Origin: an uncultured Faecalibacterium sp.
GTDB lineage: Bacteria > Bacillota > Clostridia > Oscillospirales > Ruminococcaceae
Assembly: GCA_934525735.1 (NCBI GenBank)
Contig: CAKSZM010000053.1
Coordinates: 1 to 12,948, forward strand
Direction of reading: 5' to 3'
DNA length: 12,948 nt
Shown here: positions 1-5,933 of the stretch, one piece after another
Position numbering within the stretch: position 1 is the stretch's first letter
How the letters are laid out: each line of letters opens with the position of its first letter
Position numbers and translations under genes: made by a program
Notes under the pieces: model-generated
Seen by the model: the letters and a program-made list of their open reading frames with translations, nothing else
What the model was told of the DNA's origin: nothing
The model's database searches: none

Positions 1-2
1 AT

Positions 3-791
3 GCAGCAAAGACGGAAGATGGAAAATATATCAGCGCGTATGCCTGTGACGCAAAGACCTGTGATGAAGAATTTCTGCTTTCTAAACGGCAGTATGAGCA
101 TATCACTGGTAGAACCCAGGCGCATGATGTGATTGCATATCAGATTCGGCAATCCTTTAAGCCCGGAGAAATCACGCCGGAGGAGGCGAATAAGGTTGGG
201 TATGAGACAGCCATGCGATTCACCAAGGGAAAACACGCATTTATCGTGGCTACCCATGTTGATCGTGCGCACATTCATAACCACATTATTTTTAATTCGA
301 CTACATTAGACTGCACCAGAAAATTCCGAGATTTTCGCTTGTCAGGACTTGCACTGGCAAGGCTCAGTGATATCGTCTGCCTGGAGCACCGGTTGTCGGT
401 CATTGTCCGGAAGCCCTATGGAGAGCGGCAGAAGAGAACGGAATACCCTGAGAAAAAATCGCAGCGGGATGAAATCTGCGAGGCCATTGATGCAGCATTG
501 GCAAGAAAACCGAAAGACTTCCGGGAACTGATTGGAATTTTGCAGGAAGCAGGGTACGAGTATAAAAATGGAAAGCAGCCTGCACTGCGGGGAAAAGGCC
601 ACGCCAGATTTGCTCGTTTCCGCTCTCTTGGTAAAGGATAATCGGTTGAAGAACTCTGCGAAGTGATTGCCGGAAATGCGGTTCATAAAAGCAAATTTGC
701 AGAGAAAACCCGCACAAGCGCACGGTCGGCACAGGTGCATCAAAAGGCAGAGCTGCTTCAATCAATTAAGGAGGCGGCAGAATGGAATTAG
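3..791 (+). pseudogene. Relaxase (MobA/VirD2-type) fragment, 5' cut by window edge and interrupted by a stop
   Basis: The frame is open from the window edge, so the true start lies outside. It encodes a relaxase nicking domain of the type found on conjugative elements of gut Firmicutes. The diagnostic stretch is HVDRAHIHNHIIFNSTTLDC around 255-315, which carries the HxDxxHxHNH metal-binding histidines, followed by RKFRDF. Family members nick DNA at oriT to start conjugative transfer. After RSLGKG the frame meets TAA at 639-641, where relatives normally read on with an aromatic residue. Past the stop the same frame continues with recognisable relaxase sequence (SVEELCEVIAGN) up to a TAG at 789-791. 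The long C-terminal half typical of the family is absent, and the last codons overlap the ribosome site of the next element gene, which suggests an internal deletion as well as a nonsense mutation. The fragment is very probably non-functional; family recognition is confident, the decay history is inferred. Confidence 0.85.
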
Positions 792-834
792 CAAAATATA
801 AGGCGTGTATATGTGAAGGCTCTGCCGAAGAAGT
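782..834 (+). pseudogene. Start of a second mobile-element gene, truncated after about 17 codons
   Basis: An AAGGAGG ribosome site (768-774) stands 7 bases before ATG 782. The frame begins MELAKYKACICEGSAEE, which resembles the N-terminus of a small protein gene often seen in Firmicute conjugative elements. After about codon 17 the resemblance stops, and the frame runs out-of-frame through the next relic until TGA at 938-940. I read this as a real gene start whose body was removed by a deletion that joined it to the following fragment. The family has no function I can name with confidence. Confidence 0.4.
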
Positions 835-1176
835 TACGTCGAGCGCAGCTACCATGAGGCACAAATCAACTACACCGAAGATAAGCGCCCTACGTTCCGT
901 TCGGACCGCTACCAGTTCACTGTTATTATGCCGAACTTGAGTTACAGTGTCCCTCAAGATGTCCCTCAACGTGTCTCCCAAGATGATTTGGATGCCAAAA
1001 TCCTGGCTTTAATCAAAAAAGACAATAAAATCAGCACCGAAAAACTCGGCATGGCACTGGGTGTCAGCTACAAAACCATCCGCCGCCACATCAAGGCGAT
1101 GGAAAATGTCCACTACATCGGCCGCGGCTTTAGCGGGCATTGGGAAGTTGACAATCAATCAAAAACGGATATCTGA
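835..1176 (+). pseudogene. C-terminal winged-helix remnant of an AlbA/Schlafen-type ATP-binding regulator
   Basis: Frame 1 is open from 817 and gives recognisable protein from about 835 to TGA at 1174-1176. It contains a repeated valine-proline linker (PQDVPQRVSQ), then a helix-turn-helix segment (KISTEKLGMALGVSYKTIRR), then NVHYIGRGFSGHWEV. This linker plus ending is characteristic of the C-terminus of proteins with an N-terminal AlbA_2 (Schlafen-type) domain, common in Firmicute genomes and mobile elements. The N-terminal domain is missing. The first ATG in this frame (928) has no ribosome site in front of it, so independent expression is unlikely. The junction near 834 with the preceding gene start looks like a deletion endpoint. 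Confidence 0.65.
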
Positions 1177-1268
1177 CAGTGAAGCAGGAAATTTTCTAAG
1201 GCAATACCGCACAATTCTCGCATTATAGACATGCGTGCGGCTCACAGGGAACGATATAGGAAAACACC

Positions 1269-1307
1269 AACACCCCCAACGGGCTTTAGCTGCCCGTTGG
1301 GGGTGTT
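1269..1307 (-). terminator. Strong hairpin terminator, probably serving the leftward eutH-like transcript
   Basis: Arms 1269-1284 and 1292-1307 are perfectly complementary over 16 bp, with a 7-base loop. The hairpin begins 4 bases beyond the stop codon of the leftward gene. On the minus strand it is followed by GGTGTTTTCC, a short and interrupted U-run; the plus strand has only TTT. It may also stop transcription arriving from the mobile-element debris on the left. Confidence 0.75.
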
Positions 1308-1310
1308 TAC

Positions 1311-2369
1311 TTAGGTGGTTTTGGGTGTTGTTTTCAGGCAGAGCACCACTGCCAGCAAGCCGCTTAAAAGGCGTCCTGCCATCATCGGCAGGGCGTGTGA
1401 GGGGCTGAATTGCAGGGTAAATGCCAGAAAATCGCCGACGCTGTAAGCAGCTACTACGGCATAGGCCGTGTTCAGTGTGATGCCGCGTTCCTCCAGCGTA
1501 TCAAGACTCAGCAATGTGGGGATGCAGTTGGCGGAGGTCACGACCAGACCAGTGATGGAGGCGGGCTCCAGCTGCAGCCGTGCGGCCAGCTTGGTCAGCG
1601 GTGCGGTCAACAGACGCTGTACAAAGGCGAAAAACGGCAGGATCCCGGCAAGAAACGCGCCGATACTGCATATAACCGGGTAGATTTCCGCCAAGGGGGT
1701 CAGCCCCTCCAGCAGCACAATACCGGACGTTTCCTGCAGGACAGAGATGCAAAAGCCGAACAGGGTCAGACCGCGTACCGCCAGAGAGATGCCGTTGAAG
1801 ATCGGACCGATCGCACTGCTGCCGGATTTGAAAAGCAGCAGCAGCAGAACCGCGACAGCCAGTACAGGCCAGGTGTTGTGCAGCAGGACCGACAGGGGGA
1901 TGCCGCACAGTGCCCCGGTGAGCAGGCAGCCCACCGGCAGCACCAGAAAGCCGAGAAACAATCCGCGAACGGCGGCGGCTCGTTTGGAGCCTGTCAGCCG
2001 ACCCAGCGCCAGTGGGATCGTACCGTTGATCGTGGAACCGAGAAAGGCCGCCACGATCAAACCGTTGTACAGCCCGGCGGACGGTTCCTGTGCGATTTGT
2101 GCGGCCAGCACGGCGCCGCCTGCATCGCAGCTTAAAAACAGTGAGGCAAACAGGGAAGGGTCACACCCCACGGCGGAAAACACCGGCGTGATAACAGGCG
2201 CCAGATGGGTCCCAAGCCAGGGTGCCAGCGCCATAAAACCGGTCATGAGCAGCAGCAGATCCACAACGGCGGCAAAGCCCTGACGGAAGGCACTGCCCAA
2301 CCCCAGCCGATCACCCAGCAATGTGTCCGCAGCACCCAGGCAGAAAAAGACAGCAGATATCCACGCCAT
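1311..2369 (-). CDS. EutH-family membrane transporter (ethanolamine-permease-like)
   Basis: This 352-residue protein is almost entirely hydrophobic, with roughly ten membrane segments. It aligns by eye with EutH, the ethanolamine permease of eut operons: LFLSCDAGGAVLA (78-89) corresponds to the LLACDMGG region of EutH, NGTIPLALG (115-123) to its SIPVALG region, and GDFLAF (312-317) with the following PMMAGRLLSG to GDHLGF and PMIVGKLIGG. It is shorter than E. coli EutH (about 400 residues). The start codon is 5 bases after the stop of the upstream SIS gene and has only a weak ribosome site, so translational coupling is likely. No eutBC, microcompartment or aldehyde dehydrogenase gene is visible. 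Known EutH proteins pass ethanolamine across the membrane. Here the linkage to sugar-amine deglycases suggests movement of an amine or a glycated amine; substrate and direction are inference. Confidence 0.8.
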   Translation of the reverse strand: MAWISAVFFCLGAADTLLGDRLGLGSAFRQGFAAVVDLLLLMTGFMALAPWLGTHLAPVITPVFSAVGCDPSLFASLFLSCDAGGAVLAAQIAQEPSAGLYNGLIVAAFLGSTINGTIPLALGRLTGSKRAAAVRGLFLGFLVLPVGCLLTGALCGIPLSVLLHNTWPVLAVAVLLLLLFKSGSSAIGPIFNGISLAVRGLTLFGFCISVLQETSGIVLLEGLTPLAEIYPVICSIGAFLAGILPFFAFVQRLLTAPLTKLAARLQLEPASITGLVVTSANCIPTLLSLDTLEERGITLNTAYAVVAAYSVGDFLAFTLQFSPSHALPMMAGRLLSGLLAVVLCLKTTPKTT

Positions 2370-2374
2370 CGCTC

Positions 2375-3499
2375 TTACCCGCGACCCGGCGTGTCTTCAC
2401 TGAAGGGGCTGTTGACATAGTTGGCGCTCTTGGAGGAAACAAACTTCTCCATCGCGCGCTGCAGCGGATGCTTGTTCCAGCGGTCCAGATCATCCGTCAG
2501 GCGGCAGGCCGTCATCTGGAAGAAGGGCAGCCAGCACAGCGGGGTGATTTCCTCCGGCACATCCATAGGCACGTACATAACATTGTGCTCATCCTTGTAA
2601 TCAGCGCAGCGCGTCAGCAGGAAAGCGTTATCCGTCACGATCTGGGTACCCTCAAAGATGCGGTGGATGCGCTCCGTGCCCTCGCCGCCGTCAATCAGAA
2701 ATACGCTGTAGCGGGGGGTCATCTGGATATTGGGGCCGTGGATGTACTCCTCGACCTCATAGGCAGCGGTAGGAATGCTGACGGTCTCGCCGAATTTCAG
2801 TGCGCCCTCGCTTGCGGTGCCGAGGTTTGCACCCACGCCGCAGACATAGGCATTGGTCATGCCGGACAGCTGACGGTAGTGTTCTTTAATAAAGGAAGGG
2901 GTCTGTGCCTGTACGGCGGCGTTGATGTCGGCGGCTTTCAGCAGCTGCTGCTTGACAGCCTCGCCCTCGGCAGCGGTTTTGATGCCCAGACGGACAGCAG
3001 CCTCCACGGCAAACAGCATAAAGAAAAGTGCCAGCGTGGTGACACCGCGGGTGACATACGCGACCGTTTCGCGTCCGACACCGTAGTTGGCGACAACATC
3101 GCACACCTTGCCCAGATCGCTGTTGACATCGCCGGTCAGACCGATGCAGCGGCGGCCCTTTGCCTCAATGACCTTGATGGCGTCCAGGGCGTTCAGGCTG
3201 TAGCCGCTTTGGCTGACGACAACGACCATATCGGTCTCGCTGAAATCATTCTCGCTGGATACAAAATGAAACGGGGTGACGATTTTGACCTCGCACTTCA
3301 GGTGGCGGCGGATAAACTGCCGCGCGCAGAGTGAGCCGTTGGAGGAAGAACCGCACGCAACGATCCAGATGTTCTTGTAGCCGCCGTTTACATACTCATC
3401 CACAAGGGGCTTTGTCAGCGCGGCGCTGTCGGCGACATTGTTGCGGATAAACTCCGGGCAGTCGGCAATGTAGTCCAGCATAGTCTTTTTGTGTTCCAT
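2375..3499 (-). CDS. Double-SIS sugar-phosphate deglycase/isomerase, GfrE-like
   Basis: This 374-residue cytoplasmic protein has two SIS domains, at about 40-165 and 210-345, as in the isomerase half of GlmS. The first carries ACGSSSNGS (48-56) and the phosphosugar-binding SQSGYSLNA (96-104). The second carries EGALKFGE (231-238) and the catalytic-type loop EVEEYIHGP (248-256). There is no glutaminase domain, so it is not GlmS. Stand-alone members include glucoselysine-6-phosphate deglycase (GfrE), which acts next to a mannose-family PTS, as here. The reaction would split a 6-phosphorylated sugar-amine into glucose 6-phosphate and free amine. The start at 3499 is supported by GAAGGAG eight bases upstream. 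It is first in a leftward pair with the EutH-like gene and shares the promoter region with the PTS operon. The family call is strong; the exact substrate is not determined by sequence. Confidence 0.85.
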   Translation of the reverse strand: MEHKKTMLDYIADCPEFIRNNVADSAALTKPLVDEYVNGGYKNIWIVACGSSSNGSLCARQFIRRHLKCEVKIVTPFHFVSSENDFSETDMVVVVSQSGYSLNALDAIKVIEAKGRRCIGLTGDVNSDLGKVCDVVANYGVGRETVAYVTRGVTTLALFFMLFAVEAAVRLGIKTAAEGEAVKQQLLKAADINAAVQAQTPSFIKEHYRQLSGMTNAYVCGVGANLGTASEGALKFGETVSIPTAAYEVEEYIHGPNIQMTPRYSVFLIDGGEGTERIHRIFEGTQIVTDNAFLLTRCADYKDEHNVMYVPMDVPEEITPLCWLPFFQMTACRLTDDLDRWNKHPLQRAMEKFVSSKSANYVNSPFSEDTPGRG

Positions 3500-3529
3500 A
3501 AAGCAGTCTCCTTCACATTTTGTCTAAAT

Positions 3530-3580
3530 TTTTAACGCTCACTTTGTGTAAAACGTTAAAATCTTCGGGAAGTCCCCGAA
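3530..3580 (-). promoter_or_regulatory. Two potential hairpins in the leader of the leftward mRNA
   Basis: In the roughly 85-base leader expected from the leftward promoter, a compact hairpin forms from 3564-3569 and 3575-3580 (6 bp, GC-rich, 5-base loop) almost at the 5' end. A second inverted repeat pairs 3530-3537 with 3554-3561 (8 bp, 16-base loop). The first could protect the 5' end of the mRNA. Neither has a terminator U-run. No known riboswitch was recognised. Confidence 0.35.
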
Positions 3581-3585
3581 CTCTA

Positions 3586-3614
3586 TTGACATTATACCAC
3601 GACTTTGGTATATT
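3586..3614 (+). promoter_or_regulatory. Rightward sigma-70 promoter for the PTS operon
   Basis: TTGACA (3586-3591, perfect) and TATATT (3609-3614, 5 of 6) are separated by 17 bp, the optimal spacing. Transcription would start near 3621, about 88 bases before the EIIB start codon. Its -35 box shares base 3591 with the leftward -10 box, and its -10 box shares base 3614 with the leftward -35 box. Confidence 0.8.
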
Positions 3615-3619
3615 GTCAT
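3591..3619 (-). promoter_or_regulatory. Leftward sigma-70 promoter for the deglycase/eutH-like pair
   Basis: Read on the minus strand, the -35 box is ATGACA (3619-3614, 5 of 6 consensus) and the -10 box is TATAAT (3596-3591, perfect), separated by 17 bp. Transcription would start near 3584, giving a leader of about 85 bases before the ATG at 3499. It occupies the same DNA as the rightward promoter. Confidence 0.7.
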
Positions 3620-3630
3620 TACAATATTAC

Positions 3631-3681
3631 AAAGATTTTAGAAAAATTTTCTGAAAATCAAGAAAAAATCTAAAAATCTTT
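3631..3681 (+). promoter_or_regulatory. AU-rich inverted repeat in the PTS operon leader
   Basis: 3631-3642 (AAAGATTTTAGA) is complementary to 3669-3681 except for one bulged base, enclosing a 26-base AT-rich centre. It lies in the untranslated leader, 12 bases before the AAGGAGG ribosome site at 3694-3700. The structure would be weak because it is nearly all A-U, so a regulatory role is speculative. Confidence 0.3.
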
Positions 3682-3708
3682 GCAGCATATTATAAGGAGG
3701 AAAAACTT

Positions 3709-4185
3709 ATGCCTGACATTTTGATGACAAGAATCGACAATCGCTTGGTGCACGGGCAAGTCGGTGTGGCGTGGACCACCGCTTTACCGGGTGTCAACCT
3801 TATTGTTGTGGCAGATGATCTGGCTGCTGCCGACCCGCTGCAGCAAAGCCTGATGACCGCCACTGCGAAAAGCTCCGGCTGCGGCATCCGGTTCTTTACG
3901 CTGGACAAGACCATTGCAGTCATTCACAAGGCATCCGCCAGCCAGCACATCTTCCTGGTCGTGCGCAACCCGCAGAGCGCCCGTAAGCTGGTGGAGGGCG
4001 GCGTTCCCATTGATAAGCTGTGCATCGGCAATATGCATGTTGGCCCCGGCAAGGAAGTGACCGGCGATGTACACGTTTATATGGACGAGAAGGACAAGGA
4101 CGACCTTCGCGCCATCCGTGCCAAGGGTGTGGATGTCTACATCCAGATCGCACCCGGCGACCACAAGCTGGACTTTGAAAAGTAA
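3709..4185 (+). CDS. PTS mannose-family EIIB component
   Basis: This is a 158-residue cytoplasmic phosphocarrier of the mannose/fructose/sorbose PTS family. The N-terminus MPDILMTRIDNRLVHGQV is the signature of EIIB-Man, with His15 as the predicted phosphorylated residue. It accepts phosphate from EIIA and passes it to the sugar as it enters through EIIC/EIID. Full family length is present. The start is fixed by an excellent AAGGAGG (3694-3700) eight bases upstream. It is the first gene of the rightward operon, directly behind the rightward promoter. The EIIA partner is a separate gene at 8628, not fused as in E. coli ManX. Family assignment is secure; sugar specificity cannot be read from EIIB. 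Confidence 0.95.
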   Translation: MPDILMTRIDNRLVHGQVGVAWTTALPGVNLIVVADDLAAADPLQQSLMTATAKSSGCGIRFFTLDKTIAVIHKASASQHIFLVVRNPQSARKLVEGGVPIDKLCIGNMHVGPGKEVTGDVHVYMDEKDKDDLRAIRAKGVDVYIQIAPGDHKLDFEK

Positions 4186-4197
4186 CCCAAGGTTCCG

Positions 4198-4220
4198 GCT
4201 CTGCAGAAGGGCTGCAGAGC
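4198..4220 (+). promoter_or_regulatory. Intercistronic hairpin between EIIB and EIIC genes
   Basis: A perfect 9-bp stem (GCTCTGCAG, 4198-4206, with 4212-4220) closes a 5-base loop. It is followed by A-rich, not T-rich, sequence, so it is unlikely to terminate rightward transcription. Such hairpins often protect the 3' end of the upstream cistron and adjust the relative amount of EIIB and the membrane subunits. Confidence 0.5.
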
Positions 4221-4254
4221 AAAAAATATATTTTATAAAGAGGAGAGAAAATCT

Positions 4255-5055
4255 ATGCAAATCACACTCGTGCAAGGTTTGCTGATTGCGCTGCTCGTTT
4301 TTATCTGCGCATTCGACAAACACATGGAAACCTTTATGTGGTTCCGCCCGCTGGTCGTAGCGTTTTTCACAGGCATCATCCTCGGTGATGTACGCCTCGG
4401 CATGCAGGCAGGTGCCGTTGCGGAGCTTTCCTACCTGGGTCTGCTGACCGTTGGCGGCACCGTGCCGCCGGATCCCCTGTTTGCCGGTCTGATGACCACC
4501 GTGCTGGCGTACACCACCGGCTGCGATGTCAACACGGCGCTGGGTCTTGCCGTTCCGTTCGCACTGATCGGTCAGTGGATCAACACCGGCACCAACACCT
4601 TCTATGCCGGCTTCCTGCCGAAGATTGACAAATGCGCTGCCGCCGGTGACGAAAAAGGCATTGCCAAAGTAATGTATACCGGCTGGATCCTGTATGCCGC
4701 CATGTTTGCCCTTGCCGCGTTCCTGTCCACCTACGCATTGCAGAGCGGTATTTCCGCTTTTGTGGCAGCCTTCCCGGAATGGCTTGTCCACGGCTTTGAA
4801 GTTGCCGGTGGTCTGATGCCGGCTGTCGGCCTTGCCCTGCTGCTGGTCGTTATGCTCAAGAAGGAAAACGCAGCCTATCTGCTTGCCGGTTTTGTCATTA
4901 TGGTCATTACCAACTGCCAGAACATCCTGCCCATTGCTGTTATTGCGGGTTGCATCGCCTATGTCAATTTCACCCGCGATATGGAGACTGCCAAGCTGAC
5001 GGCTGCATCCGCTGCAACTGCCGCCCAGGAAGGAGATTTTGAAGATGGCATCTAA
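4255..5055 (+). CDS. PTS mannose-family EIIC component, membrane permease
   Basis: This 266-residue polytopic membrane protein is of the EII-Sor/EIIC type. It has GDVRLGMQAGAVAELSYLG (44-62) and GGTVPPDP (67-74), both hallmarks of the family, and multiple hydrophobic spans through about residue 240. With EIID it forms the sugar channel. The ATG follows AGAGGAGAG with good spacing. The last 11 bases overlap the start of the EIID gene, consistent with coupled translation. The C-terminal tail (about 245-266) is Ala-rich and hydrophilic. Substrate is not readable from sequence; the neighbouring SIS enzymes point to an amino-sugar conjugate rather than plain mannose. Confidence 0.95.
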   Translation: MQITLVQGLLIALLVFICAFDKHMETFMWFRPLVVAFFTGIILGDVRLGMQAGAVAELSYLGLLTVGGTVPPDPLFAGLMTTVLAYTTGCDVNTALGLAVPFALIGQWINTGTNTFYAGFLPKIDKCAAAGDEKGIAKVMYTGWILYAAMFALAAFLSTYALQSGISAFVAAFPEWLVHGFEVAGGLMPAVGLALLLVVMLKKENAAYLLAGFVIMVITNCQNILPIAVIAGCIAYVNFTRDMETAKLTAASAATAAQEGDFEDGI

Positions 5056-5830
5056 CAAAATTACCAAAAAAGACCTCAACGAAATGGCCGTCCGTTCTAT
5101 GGCGGAACAGTGCTGCTTCAGCTTTGAGCGTATGCAGGCCGTAGGCTTCTGCTACGGCATGACCAAGTGCTTCCGCAAGATCCACGGCGACAACAACGAG
5201 GAAATGGCCGCCGCGTTGGAAAACAACCTCGACTTCATCAACACCGAGCCGCACATGGCTGCTATCCTGCAGGGTCTGATCGTCTCCATGGAGGAGGCCG
5301 GTCAGGATCGCACAATGATCCACAGCCTGAAAACCGGTCTGTTCGGACCTCTGGCAGGCTTGGGCGATGCCATCTGGTGGTACACCGCCATGCCCATCAT
5401 CGCCTCCATCTGCTGCTCTCTGGCATCGCAGAACAATGTTCTGGGCCCCATCTTCTACATTCTGTTCTGGGCATTGACTGCTATCTTCAGCCGCATCTGG
5501 TTCGTGCGTCTGGGCTATAATGCTGGTGTCAACTCCATCAAGTTCATCGGTGATAACGCCGCTTATATCAGCAAGGCTGCCGGTATTCTGGGCGTTATGG
5601 TCGTTGGCGGATTGATCCCCAGCTATGTATCCTTTGCTTTCCCCGAAACGCTTGTCATTTCCAGTGTTTCCGTGCAGGGCATCTTTGACTCCATCATGCC
5701 CAACATTCTGCCGCTGGGCTTTGTGTTCCTGCTCTACTGGCTGTTCAAGAAGAAAAATGTCAACACCATGAAGCTGATCCTGTTGGTCATTGCTTTGTCG
5801 GTTGCACTGTCCTTCCTGGGCATCATGTAA
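5045..5830 (+). CDS. PTS mannose-family EIID component
   Basis: The 261-residue product matches EIID-Man: a soluble helical N-terminal part with a SFERMQAVGFCYGM segment (26-40), GLFGPLAGLGDAIWW (98-112), and hydrophobic spans filling the C-terminal half. It associates with EIIC in the membrane. I chose ATG 5045 over a TTG at 5039 because the AGGAG at 5031-5035 is then 9 bases away rather than 3. It overlaps the end of the EIIC gene by 11 bases. A terminator-like hairpin follows directly, so the uptake genes may be expressed more strongly than the downstream enzymes. Confidence 0.93.
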   Translation: MASNKITKKDLNEMAVRSMAEQCCFSFERMQAVGFCYGMTKCFRKIHGDNNEEMAAALENNLDFINTEPHMAAILQGLIVSMEEAGQDRTMIHSLKTGLFGPLAGLGDAIWWYTAMPIIASICCSLASQNNVLGPIFYILFWALTAIFSRIWFVRLGYNAGVNSIKFIGDNAAYISKAAGILGVMVVGGLIPSYVSFAFPETLVISSVSVQGIFDSIMPNILPLGFVFLLYWLFKKKNVNTMKLILLVIALSVALSFLGIM

Positions 5831-5841
5831 GTTTTACTGCG

Positions 5842-5884
5842 GCGGCTCGCGCCGGTTCAGCATTCCCCCGCGAGCCGCATTTTT
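5842..5884 (+). terminator. Intrinsic terminator inside the operon, after EIID
   Basis: A perfect 10-bp GC-rich stem (5842-5851 with 5869-5878) with a 17-base loop is followed by ATTTTT (5879-5884). It starts 11 bases after the EIID stop. It should end a fraction of transcripts, leaving the downstream enzyme genes dependent on read-through or on a local promoter I could not identify. Confidence 0.75.
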
Positions 5885-5892
5885 CACAAACC

Positions 5893-5909
5893 ATATTGTC
5901 ATAACAAAA
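5893..5909 (+). promoter_or_regulatory. Partial copy of the promoter-region dyad, upstream of the FrlB-like gene
   Basis: ATATTGTCATAACAA (5893-5907) differs at one base from ATATTGTCATTACAA at 3610-3624 in the divergent promoter. The right arm of the dyad is less complete here. It sits between the internal terminator and the ribosome site of the next gene. This may be a second operator for the local regulator. No convincing -35/-10 pair was found around it. Confidence 0.4.
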
Positions 5910-5933
5910 CTACAAATGGAGGCTATTGTACAC

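Larger units (their letters stand above)
3586..3627. promoter_or_regulatory. Operator-like inverted repeats over both promoters
   Basis: Two dyads overlap here. The larger pairs 3586-3599 with 3606-3619 (12 of 14 positions, 6-base centre); its inner core is TATACCA/TGGTATA (3593-3599 and 3606-3612, perfect). TGGTATA resembles half-sites reported for GntR/HutC-family repressors. The second dyad, ATATTGT-CATT-ACAATAT (3610-3627), has perfect 7-bp arms and covers the rightward -10 box and start region. A regulator bound here would block both directions at once. The GntR protein of this locus is the obvious candidate; binding is inferred. Confidence 0.5.

Noticed and set aside
2375..3499. GlmS (glucosamine-6-phosphate synthase)
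   Set aside because: The two SIS domains resemble the GlmS isomerase half, but there is no N-terminal glutaminase domain or Cys1, and the length fits stand-alone deglycases.
3549..3562. Possible catabolite-repression (cre) site in the divergent gap
   Set aside because: TGTAAAACGTTAAAA has the core CG but is one base out of register with the cre consensus and lacks the 3' CA. It is better explained as part of the 3530-3561 inverted repeat.
3500..3708. Known metabolite riboswitch in the divergent gap
   Set aside because: Both leaders are under 90 bases, AT-rich and lack any conserved riboswitch core I recognise.
3784..5079. Long minus-strand open frame (431 codons) opposite the EIIB and EIIC genes
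   Set aside because: It is antisense to clearly conserved PTS genes, lacks a ribosome site and has no recognisable domain. GC-rich third positions of the real genes keep the opposite frame open. The same applies to 5910-7115 (-), 6956-7813 (-), 1410-2135 (+) and 2321-3334 (+).
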